From contig CM055109.1 of assembly GCA_029204225.1 (NCBI GenBank), positions 32,806,927-32,870,926 of the forward strand: a stretch of 64,000 nt of DNA, read 5' to 3'. The stretch comes from Diphasiastrum complanatum. Its lineage: Eukaryota; Streptophyta; Lycopodiopsida; Lycopodiales; Lycopodiaceae. Both the position numbers and the translations under genes were made by a program. Position 1 is the stretch's first letter, and each line of letters starts with the position of its first letter. Positions 34,552 to 46,239 of this stretch are shown one piece after another. A model generated the notes under the pieces. It had not been told where the DNA came from, did not search any database, and saw only the letters and a list, made by a program, of their open reading frames with translations.

Positions 34552-35376
34552 TGTGCAAAAAGTACAAAAAGGACCAAGAGTGGATCCTACCTCAAGAGGG
34601 ATTGGTTGTCAGATTACTTGATCTATCAATCTACTTGAGATTAAGATCAATCTAGATCAATTCTAGACACAAAATCCTAACAAGAACAATCATTAATTGA
34701 AGGTAGGTGTACTTTCTGGTTTCACACATGTGAAACACTGTCTGAGTACGCACTCCAACCTGAAAATCAAGTACACATTGATAGAACCTCAAAACAATCA
34801 AGAAAAATCAAGACAAATGGAGAGATTGACACAAAATTGCTTCCAAAACCAAGATTGGTGTCTCACAATGATTATGGCCAAATGTGGCTCTATATATACA
34901 ATAAGTGGAAGCTCGTGGTATTGATCATCCCTCTGATCCCACATGTGTGAAGGTGCTTTGTCATATGATGATTCATCATGCAAAATCAACACTTAGACAA
35001 AACCTTCTATTTTGAGCACTTTTGGTCCATTTTCCTTCTATGTGGAGATCTATTTGGAAATCTTCTAGAAGTCAAAATTCACCTACTTCAGCTTATTCCA
35101 CACATGTGAGCTGTCCTCTACACATGGGATATGACACCTAACCAAAGGATGTGGCTCATGCAATCAATAGATTGATGCCATGTGTCATATGTCTAGAAAA
35201 CTAGTTTTTGGCCATTTTAGCCACTAGAACTTGAATTAAATCATATGTACAACATATATGATTATGGTACATGACAAGTACACTAGTTTCGCACATGGGA
35301 ACAGGCTCCACACATGTGTGTTTCTCTATATACAAGATTTTTGGCCTCTACCAAGCTTATTTTTGCATTTTTCACA
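34552..35376 (-). repeat. 3' LTR of element G
   Basis: 825 bp. On the plus strand it begins TGTGCAAAAAGTAC and ends TTTTTCACA. The adjoining CTCCTC is the polypurine tract read on the minus strand. It holds several CACATGTG or CACACATGTGTG palindromes (34940, 35098, 35309). Confidence 0.92.
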
Positions 35377-36180
35377 CTCCTCAAAAATCTAGCTGATGGA
35401 AAACATGATGATCTTGAACTTGAATCCATGGGCTGAATTGGTCTTTGTTGGTTCAAAAGGTGTGAAGATCAACCGATGAGCTTGATGTTGATCTGAAATC
35501 ACCATATCCATGATAGTGCTTCTTTGATGTTGACATCTTTGATGAGCTTGAGAGCTTTGCACCATCCTAGCACCTCCAAAATTGATTCCTTCCAATTTTC
35601 ATGTAGATGCTTGACCTTGAGGCTTGCTCCTTCTTCATGTGCATGCTCCACATGGGATATGCTTCTCCTTTCCTTGAAATGTGAGCTACATGGATTCAAC
35701 CATATTTCTTGAGTTTCATTTTGGAATCACAATTTGAGAAGGTCTCTCCTCCTCAATCCTTGGCACATTTGAACCTTGAGATGACTCCTTAAGATCCTCT
35801 TCATGGTGCTCCTTTTTGATGGAAATCCGAGACCTCCATGTCTCATAATGATCACAACAAGTATGACCATTCAATATGCACTTCTAATGTTATCAAGATT
35901 ACTTATGCTAGAAACATAAGTCCAAAATCACTACAGCTTGGCATGATTTTTCCAATATTGAAATCAAAAGGTATTTCCATCTCAATAAGGGTAACTACTT
36001 GGTTATAGATATAAGAGTCCACTTTGGATGCTCACTTATTCTCATAAGAAGTTTACAACTTGCCTTTAAGATTGAAAACTTACAATTTTCATTTTTATGA
36101 ATGAACACATCATTCATGATCTTATTGAAACCAAAAGATCCTACATTATGAAGATATTTATATTTTCTTGACTTCATATT

Positions 36181-36870
36181 TTATGTAAGTTTACAAGGAA
36201 AACATGCTTTGCTATATTTTAAGGCATCACACTCAACTAGTATTGCCTTAATCCACCTTTGAGATACAAAAATCTCTTCAAAGCAAAATGGTTCTTCATA
36301 AATTGACATGAGAGCATAAATGAAACTATTTTCATTTTGTGATTGTTGCTCCTTATTCTTGATTGATTTCTCTTGGATCATAACAATAAGTTTGACCTTA
36401 TCTAAAGTTCTAAGCAAAATACTTTCCAAGGACACAAAATAAATCCAAGTTACTTTCATGAAAGTGATATTATGCACTCCCAAATGAAAAATTTCAACAG
36501 ATTTGACATGTGTTGTGATGGACTCTTGAAGACAAATCTTGCAAGTCCTTGAGAGACTCCAAGCCTCATTCACCTTTCCACAAAGGAAACACCTTTCCTT
36601 GGACTTGTCCTTCTTGTATTTGCATTTCGAACTTGAAGCTCCATCCTTTACCTCGGCCCCCTTGCTTTGGTTCTCCTTGGATGGATTGGTCTTCTTTTTG
36701 TAGCATCTTGAGGAAAAATATCCTTCCTTGCCACAAAGGTTGCACTTAGGATCCTTTCTTTCCTTCAATAGGATGCCACCTATTGATGCTATGTGAATAA
36801 AAACCTGTGATATGATTCTACAAATGTAATTTGTGACTCTCAAGAGACTAGATTTGAACATCTTCAACAA
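36181..36870 (-). pseudogene. Gag/RT-start remnant inside element G
   Basis: A 229-codon minus-strand frame without a recognisable full domain. It has a zinc-knuckle-like CNLCGKEGYFSSRC in which the His is Tyr, and a second partial CFLCGK motif. Near its end, EEPFCFEEIF...RWIKAILVECDALKYSK resembles the first segment of copia RT (EP..FEEA...W..AM..E..AL.KN). If correct, protease, integrase and most of RT have been deleted from between them. A working product is very unlikely. Confidence 0.6.
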
Positions 36871-38436
36871 TCTAGAAGGATCTAGAAAAGATCTAGCTCA
36901 CAAACCTAAGAATCAATCTTCACAGTATTGACTAGTCACTTGGAAACTTTGCTTTGATCATTAAGACAAAAGCACACAATCTTTGAATCAAATCACTAAA
37001 GAAATCAGACCCAATCTCCTATTGGAATCATCAAATACCAATGACTCTTTCTTTTAAAAGTTGAAATGGATATGAAAGATTTGACACCTAGATTTTCCTT
37101 TTTACTTGACTAGTTCTCTCAACACTTGAGATTCTTGAACAAAAGATGGGTTTTGTTTCAAACACCTGAAAATCAATCTTAATCACTTCTTTTGGACTCA
37201 CTCTTTACCCAAATAATCTCATTCTTGAGATTTAGAATGAATTTGATTTTATTTGAAAACAAACTATACCACCAATTTTTCACAAAGCTTAAAAATTAGA
37301 CAACTAGAGATTCACAAAGATCTCAACCATGCATAAATACTCAAATATGGACTCCTGCTCATTCTAGACATCAAATGGGATCACAAATTGACCCTCACAC
37401 TCTCACAAAGGAAGTTGAATAGAACTAATTTGAGTTTCATACATACTATGTCAATTTTTGCTCAACAAATTGAATTCAATCACTCTTATTGGATTCCACC
37501 AATTACTCTATTTTTTAAGACTTGGAATGAAATTCAAAATCAAAAGTTGAGATTTTTCTCACTAAGATATTGTGCTTCAAAGATCTAATGCCACTTAGAA
37601 AGATTTGATCACTTAGGAAGAGACAAACTCTCCACCAATAACAACACAAAATGAGCTTCTAGATCTTGCCCTCTACAAAGGAAGGAACTCTTAGAAAATT
37701 GGATCTCTCTCTACACATTTGCCATAGACACCTTAATGACTCTTCTCAAACCTTACAATCACTCAAACAAATTAAGTAGGGCTGAACAATGTGACTTGGA
37801 TCTCAATCTCTTTTCTAGAACTCTCAATTTAAGCCAATATATGTCAAATTCTACAATAAAGATTTGCATAGATGCTCTATATGCACTAAAAACTCTCAAA
37901 GGTTTCACTTGGAGGACAGATCTAAGGATGTTTTCTAGCAAATTGATGCTTCTAAACTTGACCCTATCGCTCTTGAACAAATCTAGAGTGATGGTACAGT
38001 GGATTTCATCCTCTCACCTTGCATATCACTCCTTAATCTATGATTTTTGGCAAAACCACTCTCAAATTCAACATGCACTCAAATAATGCACCTAATTCAA
38101 GCTTCAATTTTAATTTTTTGGCTGATCTAATCCAATAACTAATCAAGGGATTGAATTTATATAGAAAATGCTTGATTTTGCACCAAAATCACTCAAATTG
38201 GGTATGTGAGTCAAATTCTACAATTTTTTGAGATTTCTCAATTAAAATCGGAGCGGTACGACCTCACACGTGTGAAAAGGGTTCCTACAGCCCACAACAA
38301 GATCTGGACCAAAAATTTTGAGGATAGCTATCAAATCCAACTCGCTACACAAAATTTGACTAATTTCCAAAAAACTGCTAATTTTGGCATGGATTTGGAT
38401 TAACCCTATCAATTTCAACAAAATCTCTTGTACTAG
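36871..38436 (-). other. Leader/internal non-coding part of element G
   Basis: About 1.5 kb between the primer site and the first coding remnant, AT-rich with no recognised domain. It contains another CACACGTGTG palindrome at 38265-38274. Confidence 0.65.
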
Positions 38437-38448
38437 GCTCTGATACCA
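38437..38448 (-). other. Primer-binding site of element G
   Basis: On the minus strand TGGTATCAGAGC, directly next to the 5' LTR. Confidence 0.92.
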
Positions 38449-39268
38449 TGTGCAAAAAGTACAAAAAGGACCAAGAGTGGATCCTAATCTGATCCTCAAG
38501 AGGGATTGGTTGTCAAATTACTTGATCGATCGATCTACTTGAGATTAAGATCAATCTAGATCAATTCTAGACACACAATCCTAACAAGAACAATCATTTA
38601 TAGAAGGTAGGTGTACTTTCTGGTTTCAGACGTGCGAAACACTGTCTAAGTACGGACTCCAACTTGAAAATCAAGTACACATTGATAGAACCTCAAAACA
38701 ATCAAGACAAATCAAGACAAATGGAGAGATTGGCACAAAATTGCTTCCAAAACCAAGATTGGTGTCTCACAATGATTATGGCCAAATGTGGCTCTATATA
38801 TACAATAAGTGGGAGATCGTGGTACTGATCATCCCTCTGATCCCACATGTGTGAATGTGCTTTGTCATATGATGATTCATCATGCAAAACTGACACTTGG
38901 ACAAAACCTTCTTTTGGTCCATTTTCCTTCTATATGGAAATCTACTTGGAAATCTTCTAGAAGTCAAAATTTGCCTACTTCAGCTTATTCCACACGTGTG
39001 AGTTGTCCTCTACACATGGGATATGACACATAACCAAAGGATGTGGCTCATGCAATCAATAGATTGATGCCATGTGTCATATGTCTAGAAAACTAGTTTT
39101 TGGCCATTTTAGCCACTAGAACTTGAATTAAATCATATGTACAACACATATGATTATGGTACATGACAAGTACACTAGTTTCACACGTGGGAACAGGCTC
39201 CACACATGTGTGTTTATCTATATACAAGATTTTTGGCCTCTACCAAGCTTATTTTTGCATTTTTCATA
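38449..39268 (-). repeat. 5' LTR of element G
   Basis: 820 bp. On the plus strand it begins TGTGCAAAAAGTAC and ends TTTTTCATA, where the usual terminal CACA has mutated. It shares with the 3' copy the palindromes CACATGTG (38844), CACACGTGTG (38991) and CACACATGTGTG (39201). Confidence 0.9.
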
Positions 39269-40607
39269 GAACAAAACATGAAACTTGGTTGAGCTACCTG
39301 ATGGTAGGACGCCTATCACATGTAAGTGGATCTACAAGACGAAGTATGGAGCGGATGGGCAACTCAACACGTACAAGGCACGATTAGTTGCAAGAGGTTT
39401 TGAGCGGCAGGAAGGTATAGACTTTGAGGAGACCTTCGCACCTGTAGCCAAAATGGTAACTATTCATTCTATCATTGCAATTTCTACTTTCTATGGCTAG
39501 AAAATCTAGCAAATGGACGTCAAATCTGCTTTTCTTAATGGAGTATTGGATGAAGAGGTATATTAAGAGCAACCTCAAGGGTTTGTTGAGCCAGGAAGAG
39601 ATTATTTGGTTTGTAAACTCAACAAAGCCATATATGGATTGAAGCAAGCACCACGAGCATGGTACTCTTGCATTGATGAGCACTTCAAGCGAAGGAAAAT
39701 GGTAAAGAGTGATGCTGATCCTAATCTTTACATTCTAAGGCAAGATTCAGATATAGTGTTCATTGTGTTGTACGTGGATGATTTGATTATTACAAGAAGT
39801 AATGAGAGGTTAATTAATGAAATCAAATCAAATCTTTCCAATGCTTTTGACATGAGTGATCTAGGATTGATGCACTATTGTCTTGGCATTGAAGTTTGGC
39901 AAAAAGAAGAAATGGTCTTTCTTACACAAAGCAAATATGCACAAGATTTGCTTTATAAGTTCAATATGCAGGATTGTAAGCCCTTGAGTACACCTATGGA
40001 TGTCAACACGAAGCTTACTGCATATGATGAATTTGAGAAAGTGGATGCTTATTTGTATAGACAGCTAGTGGATAGTTTGATTTATTTGACACACACATGA
40101 CCTGATATTTCTTATGATGTTGGTGTTGTTAGTCAATTTATGCAAGATCCTAGTCAAGCACAATGGAAGTCTGCTAAACGTATTCTCAAATACATTCGAG
40201 GGACATTGAATTTTGGTTTGAAGTATGATCAGCCTGAAGCGCCAATTTGGTAGGCTATACAAATGCCGATTGGGCAGGGAATATTGATGACAGAAGATCT
40301 ACCAGTGGTCATACATTCAGTTATGGTACAACTACAATTTTATGGAGCAGCAAAAGGCAACCTAGAGTAGCTTTATCATCAACAAAAGCTGAATATCTAG
40401 CACTCAGCAATGCTACACAAGAAGCGGTATGGTTACGAAGATTGCTTGTGGATTTAGGTCAGTCACAATTGAATGCTACTACTATATCTTGCGACAATCA
40501 AAGCTGCATTCACCTTGCCAAAAATCCAGTTTTACATGCTTGAACCAAGCACATCGAAATACACTATCATTTTATTCGAGAGAAAATTGTCAATGGTAAA
40601 TTGTAAA
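39269..40607 (+). pseudogene. Element H: RT and RNase H
   Basis: Resumes element H after G. RT shows LVELPDGRTPITCKWIYKTK, ARLVARGFERQEGIDFEETFAPVAK, MDVKSAFLNG, AIYGLKQAPRAWY and YVDD (in LYVDDLII). The RNase H region follows with YISYDVG-like text, [28 protein letters not shown] and a CDNQS motif. Stops lie at 39499, 39564, 40099 and 40252, and one near 40541. The sequence departs from copia after HYHFIREKIVNGKL, so the ADILTKAL end and 3' LTR are missing. Without the two nested elements it would be a normal copia gag-pol order from 24812. Confidence 0.9.
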
Positions 40608-42005
40608 ATTATGAATATCCAAACCTTGAGGTGAGGAAAGAAATGCCAACAATATGTCACATTTCTAGGATTGTTTTGTCTTGCAAAATGCAAGTAATTT
40701 TTATCCAATCTTTATCAATGACAGTTTCTCATTTAAAACATTCACAAATATCAAAAGAGTACCTTTGTGGTATGCTCCAACGTTCTTGTCAAAGTACAAT
40801 TTTCAAAACACTCCTTGCATAGTGTGAGCCTATTTCTTGTGTGTATTTTCAATGTCGTCCTTCCATGGATTTTGTACATATTGAGGTTCTTCTATGTTTC
40901 CTTTTGTGTATGTACAATTGCATATAATATACTCCTATCTAGTAGCTTTGAACAAAAAAATTGAACTCCTCTCACATACTTACCAAAACTAGTTCAAGAA
41001 TAAGGTGTATCCATCAAAATTGGTCTTAACCTTCTTTGTCAAATGAATTTCTTTATTTGGTATCACTTTATTCATGACTACTATTATTGTCATTTGTTAT
41101 GTACAAATGTGCATTGCACATCAAATAATAGGTTATGCCAGAACATGTAGCACAAGGCTATTAAGAAGGTGCAGAGGGTGGGGGGTTCGAGCCTCGATCA
41201 ATGTGACTATAATGAACACTCTTACTTGTTGGCCTTGACTTTACAAAACTCAACCCACTAGCCTTTACTTGATCAAACAATTCAATGTCTAAGACACCAT
41301 TTGTTTAAGATAAATTGTCCAAAAAATCAACAAATGAGTACAATAATGAGATAAAGTTAAAACTATGAACATATTATGGAGTTTTTCCACATACAATTGA
41401 CATAAGCCCTTCTTAACATCTAGAGTACTAGGAATTTAAAGAGATCTCACGTGAGCAAAATGATCGCAATAGCCTAACAATTTTATAACATATGATGGCA
41501 TTTGGCATTAATATTGATATTATAGTGACTTATTTTATGAAGGGCATTTGTAATATCATGACATGTGGCTTATGCTTTGCTTTGGATATCTTGTTGAAAG
41601 TTATGATGGCGCAAATTTTTGCATCTTGTCATAAACAATGGGCTAAAATTTCTTTTTCCAAAGCAATCATTCCAAACAACCATCAACACCACCACCAACC
41701 CTAAGTTGGTTAGCATGTACATGTTTATGTTTTTGAGTGCATCTTGACCAAATGGTGTTATTTGGTGGTTCACCACCACTTATTTCCCCATATAAAAATT
41801 CATGCTTTTTGTACCAAAAAAAGTTCGCTATATGGAACTTTTTGAAAAATTCCATCAACAAATTTTAATGAGTATAATGCCACCTTCAATGTTCCTTGGG
41901 GATTATTACCTTAATCCAATCCAAGCTTGCATCATGATCTTGACCCTCAATAATTCTTTTTTTGTGGAATGATTTTCAAACCATTTTCCTAGATGTAACA
42001 CCTAC

Positions 42006-42008
<3 letters not shown>
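40608..42008. other. No gene seen; contains one tRNA-like A/B box pair
   Basis: AT-rich sequence with no recognised coding domain. It follows the broken end of element H. The A/B box candidate at 41148-41194 is listed separately. Confidence 0.5.
41148..41194 (+). ncRNA. Possible SINE head or tRNA relic (A and B boxes)
   Basis: TAGCACAAGGC resembles a Pol III A box, and GGTTCGAGCCT, about 36 bp later, closely resembles a B box. No complete tRNA cloverleaf was found, and no SINE tail was confirmed. It may be a chance match. Confidence 0.3.

Positions 42009-42084
<76 letters not shown>
42009..42084. repeat. (GA)n microsatellite
   Basis: About 38 uninterrupted GA units. Confidence 0.98.
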
Positions 42085-42086
<2 letters not shown>

Positions 42087-42439
42087 TTGATGATGGCTAC
42101 ATGCACTCTCAAAAAAAGCACGCTTCCTTGATGCACATATTTGTTGTGCTTCCTTTCATGTTGGTGCTACAAAGTTTTTGAGATTTGAAATACATTTTAT
42201 GCAATGACTTGACATGGACATTGTGGGTCCCATACATTTAAGAAAATAAATTTTGATCTTTAGATTGTGGAGATAAGCATATCATTTTCTCAAGGTGAAT
42301 GTGGACGTGAGCCTATGTGCGACAACTAAAGGAGTCAGGAATTTTCACTTCATGGAGCAAGTTCCGAGGGGGCATGAATTTTCACTTCAAGCAGCAAGTT
42401 CTTTGTCCCCCCACGCGCACGCATACACACATACACACA

Positions 42440-42442
<3 letters not shown>

Positions 42443-42508
<66 letters not shown>
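42443..42508. repeat. (TA)n-(GA)n compound microsatellite
   Basis: About 16 TA units running directly into about 17 GA units. Confidence 0.98.
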
Positions 42509-42512
<4 letters not shown>

Positions 42513-42771
42513 TTTGAATATTTTCAACATTTTGTCCCATAAACAAACCTTAAAATGACTCTGGCATATTTATCAAGTTAGTTGCATCTTTGTCAATGAG
42601 GGCATCGAGAAAATCTGCTCCCAAGAAACCTTGAGTTGAGATTTGGGTTTTGGAGCTAAAAAAATGAACCAAAAATGGGAATCTAGAGAGAGAGAGAGGC
42701 AGAGAGATATGAGATGAGATGAGAACCCGTGTGGTAAATAAATTGTTCAACAAGTCTAGAGAGAGACCCCT

Positions 42772-42776
<5 letters not shown>

Positions 42777-42814
<38 letters not shown>
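42777..42814. repeat. (GA)n microsatellite
   Basis: About 19 GA units, flanked by further GAGAG-rich sequence from 42680 to 42850. Confidence 0.95.
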
Positions 42815-42818
<4 letters not shown>

Positions 42819-43039
42819 TTGTTCTCAAAAATTTTAGAGAGAAAGAGAGGTTTCACAAATGGTGACCGAGTGGGTGAGTTAGAGTTAGGGTTAGGTCTTT
42901 GTTATTTTTCTCTCTCTTTTTTGAATTAGAGATTAGGAAGAGAAAATTAGCAACATATATTATGAGTTGAAGAGTGGAGAGTGGAGTGTGTGTGTGTATT
43001 TTAAGTAGAAATATGAATGAAAGTAGGTGACCCACCATT

Positions 43040-43335
43040 TTCAGCGTTTTGTCTTGTTACTTTGTCATGTGGCCACGATTGGCATGCAGTCAACTGCCGG
43101 CAGGACCAAGGCGACCGTCAGCCCGTCGCCCCCACAAACCGCCGAGTAACTGCGGAGCATCTGCAGCCGTACGATGGAAGCTGCTAAATCCTGCACCGTT
43201 CCTTTTTATGTCTACCTTGTACCTTTATCGAGTGCGGAGGGTTCTCCAGTCACATCATCTCTCTCTTTCTCTCTCTCGCTCTCTCGCTCTCTTTTTCTCT
43301 CTCTCGCGATCCATTCATTTTCTTTGTGAGAAAAG
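43040..43335 (+). promoter_or_regulatory. Putative core promoter and CT-rich 5' leader
   Basis: Base composition changes here to GC-richer sequence with several CpG sites (43075-43200). A TC-rich tract follows at 43255-43311, the Y-patch-like leader common in plant genes, and then the ATG at 43336. No clear TATA box is visible. The position and composition support a host-gene promoter rather than an LTR. Confidence 0.45.
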
Positions 43336-43503
43336 ATGATCGATCGTAACCATTCTGTGACTGATTTGAGTGAAGAGGTTGATGGATTTGTATTTGATGA
43401 TGGTGTTGTTGGTGAAGGAAGTGATGGCGCTGAAAGGCACTGTTCTGGGTTCGATTTCACCACCACCTTCGGTAGCAGCAGTGACTGGAGTAATCTGAAG
43501 AAG
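43336..43503 (+). CDS. Candidate host gene, first coding exon
   Basis: A 56-codon open stretch starting MIDRNHSVTDLSEEVDGF, acidic and serine-rich, ending SSDWSNLKK at a good plant donor (AAG|GTATGG, 43503/43504). Acceptors that keep a frame include TTTTTTGATAG|CTGAC at 43579 (which adds 23 codons and then a stop at 43649) and CTCCTCCCAG|GATAG at 43758 (phase 0, joining the ORF below for about 210 residues in total). I cannot tell which is used. No known family was recognised. Its codon and base use differ from the surrounding transposons. Confidence 0.5.
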
Positions 43504-43659
43504 GTATGGATGGAGTGCTTGCGTCTTACCCGAAGAGGCATTTTTAATCTTTTGTAGCATGCGATCTATTTTTTGATAGCTGACTTGCGAAGACGAAAGC
43601 GACTGTGTGAGCCTGGATTGGAATATAAGGCAGAGCTGGAAGATTGATTGACGATTATT

Positions 43660-44223
43660 ATGGGCAGCATGCACAGAGTTGAAGAGCCGGAAGGTAACTC
43701 GCAAGCAAGCTCGAGTACAGCTAGAAATAATCCTGAGGTTCAGTCTGGCTCCTCCCAGGATAGCCTTATTCAGGATAATTTGGCTGTCCTCGAGGGTGCG
43801 TTTGCTAGAGAGCCTGCAAATCGAGGAGTGATTGTTTTCAATTTACCCGGAAATAGAAGATCTTTTATAGATGATTTAAGTGGAGTTTTAGAGACAAAAT
43901 ATAACTTGAGTTTACAATTAGTAGAGGATCCTGGAACTCCTGAGCTTCCTCTCGCTGTGAGGGCCTTCAATCCTGTAATCGAGCCTCGACCCGCGCGGAT
44001 TCAAGATATCTGGGTACAGAATGAAACCTTTCAACATACCGAACTAATGGCGCATGAAGTCATGACGGAGATTATGCACGTCCCCAGCGCTTCATGCTCT
44101 GCAGAAGATTCGGACGATTCTGAACACTCCCAAGACGAGGTCAGGTCGGTCGCAAACGTGTCCAAGGAGGAAGCCAGCTCCTCGAAAAAGAGGAGAACAG
44201 ATTCAGACGGACATCATGATTAG
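43660..44223 (+). CDS. Hypothetical protein, Ser/acidic-rich, possible nuclear protein
   Basis: An intronless frame from ATG at 43660 to TAG at 44221 (187 residues). It runs in the same frame as the upstream exon, so it may instead be exon 2 of one gene. The middle part (GVIVFNLPGNRRSFIDDLSG through LAVRAFNPVIEPRPARIQD) looks like a folded region. The end is acidic and Ser-rich (SAEDSDDSEHSQDE) and carries a basic KKRRTDSDG that could act as a nuclear signal (inference). I do not recognise the family. Mixed codon use, CpG content and no retroelement motif argue for a low-copy host gene. A pseudogene or a gene fragment is also possible. Confidence 0.5.
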   Translation: MGSMHRVEEPEGNSQASSSTARNNPEVQSGSSQDSLIQDNLAVLEGAFAREPANRGVIVFNLPGNRRSFIDDLSGVLETKYNLSLQLVEDPGTPELPLAVRAFNPVIEPRPARIQDIWVQNETFQHTELMAHEVMTEIMHVPSASCSAEDSDDSEHSQDEVRSVANVSKEEASSSKKRRTDSDGHHD

Positions 44224-45811
44224 TTATAGGAAGATTTAAAAATCTATTCAACTTTCATAAGAATACTTCTAAGGCATCTTAGAGATTGATGCTTAGAATT
44301 GAGGCCTTAACTCTGTCGCGGAAATGTCTTCCACCCTCATCATATATATTGATAAATTCAAGAGCTCGAGGTCAGTTCGAGTCTTTTCTTGTCATGCATC
44401 TCTTGGTTGGATCTTTCTGCATGTTCATGAGGAGCTTTTCGCTATAAAAAGTTCGATCAGAACTTTTGGACTAGAGTATAGCATCCTATTTATCTAAAAT
44501 GACGGAAGTTTGACAAAAACAAACTGCTTCATTGCATCAACTGTTACAGTCAATTTAGTTGTTGCCTCTTTGCAACGTAACTTGTTTCATGCTATCTCTT
44601 CTTATCTGCTTTATCTTAAACATCTGCTAACTCGTTTACTGCATCGTTGTAAGTGAATCTACGAATCATATCATGATTATTGTAGAAAGATCTCCTTGTT
44701 TTGGACAAGACAAGGAAAAGATTGTAACGATTATACAGTGCTAAATGAAGACTATAACTTGTGGATGTCGGGTTACTACGAGGCAAACAGGACAAAAATT
44801 ATGTCAAAATATCAACCGACGCACTCAAGTTCAAATACGTCATGCTATTTATGCCGTGCACGTGCCTTCTTCGTAGTGCCTCTCGTCACCTTTTGACCCA
44901 GACCTTGCCTTAATCTTTCTACTGAATGATGCTTGTCCCTCAGTCGATCTAACTTCTGAGGAAAATCAAGCGTACGTGACACCACACGCTCCATTCAAAC
45001 TCACTTGAACAACTGTATAATATCTTGTTATTTGAGATAACTTCTTTTGGCATATTGAGTCTGAAACTTTAGAATATGTCCTTTGGAATTGGCGACTTCC
45101 AAGGTCTTCCAAAACCTTACAGGTCTATTGTCTTCAGATTGCTACTACTACTGTTTATGGATTTCTATAACAAGCCACAGGCCTAGAGTTCGTTGAAAGT
45201 TTCCTGAGGTTACTCATCTCTGCTAGCTGGGAATACGCAGGCTGAGACTAGACGTCCGGCTGTCCATTAGATTCAACAGAGAGGGAAAGTTATTGAGTAG
45301 TTTTTATGGTCGCATTGTTCTTCTCTTCTGAAGGGGTTCCAGTCGGCTCCTTTGGATTTAGATGACTGTCACATCAGGCTTGGGGAATCGTTTCTGGTAA
45401 ATAATCGTCTGTATCTATGTTACCTGTTTGAGCCTTGAAGCGTGACTTGTGAATGTGATGAATGCATTCTAACAGCATTATCCAAAGGAATCAGCTACTT
45501 AACCCAGTTATTTGAACCTTCAACCTCTTACAGCAATGTCGCTCAACCAGTTTTTAATAAGCTCTCATTGGATGAGAAATAACCCCTGCAGATTGATGCT
45601 ACTATTTGCCTCAAATCCTGAATCCATTATAATATTGAATCATACATTTAGCCAAGCATTTAAAACTAGGACCACAAGGGAAACTCAATGCTCACAGTGG
45701 TAGCCATGCTCCCACTTGAGTAGCTCACTTGGCATGTAGTTTTTTCATTTGCAACAAACAAATAAAAAGCACAAACTAGCAAAAAGCTAATTCATGGCCT
45801 CTGTTTTGACA

Positions 45812-45847
<36 letters not shown>

Positions 45848-46200
45848 TGGTATTTTTTATTTGTTCATGAAAAATATTTGGTAAAATGTATTGATATAGA
45901 ATTTCATAGATGGATTGATATATGATTATATAGATTTTTTTGGTTAATGCTATTTGGCATTATCAATCTATGGGATCATAGATAATCGAATCAAGGTGGG
46001 TGAGCCAAAACTCATGCATGATACACCAATTCACTTGTTTGAAGTTTTTTGTCAATGCTTCTTAAAGTTACCAACTTGTGGGATCACAAAGAACTTAATG
46101 GGGGGTAGGATCCAAACTCAATCATGATACATCAACTCACCACGTTGAGAAAGTTGTTGTCTATTGAAATTATTTAGGATATCTATTGTTTTGTGGAATG
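44224..46200 (+). other. Downstream flank of candidate gene, no further gene recognised
   Basis: May hold a 3' UTR or further exons. Frames of 63-66 codons at 44696 and 45512 show no known domain. A (GA)n repeat lies at 45812-45844. Two diverged copies of a TGGGATCA...GATACA(C/T)CAA segment lie near 45970-46040 and 46080-46140. Confidence 0.4.
45812..45844. repeat. (GA)n microsatellite
   Basis: About 16 GA units. Confidence 0.95.
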
Positions 46201-46239
46201 CATTGATGAAATTTTTTTCAATAGATTGTTTCTTTAATG

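Larger units (their letters stand above)
34552..39268 (-). mobile_element. Non-autonomous LTR retrotransposon G, nested in element H
   Basis: A minus-strand element bounded by two LTRs of about 820 bp, with a perfect GAACA duplication (34547-34551 and 39269-39273). The primer site is at 38437-38448. The internal 3.06 kb carries only one damaged frame (36181-36870) with zinc-knuckle and RT-start remnants and no protease, integrase or RT core, so it depends on other elements. The two LTRs are very similar but differ by several substitutions and small indels, and one terminal CA has become TA. It is therefore older than the intact family A element. It interrupts the RT-coding start of element H. 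Confidence 0.92.

Noticed and set aside
42550-42828. Frame reading SLSLSL repeats
   Set aside because: Translation of a GA microsatellite on the minus strand; the same applies to 50935-51335 and 43212-43541.
42878-42895. Telomere-like GTTAGAGTTAGGGTTAGG
   Set aside because: Fewer than three units inside purine-rich simple sequence; too short to call an interstitial telomere.
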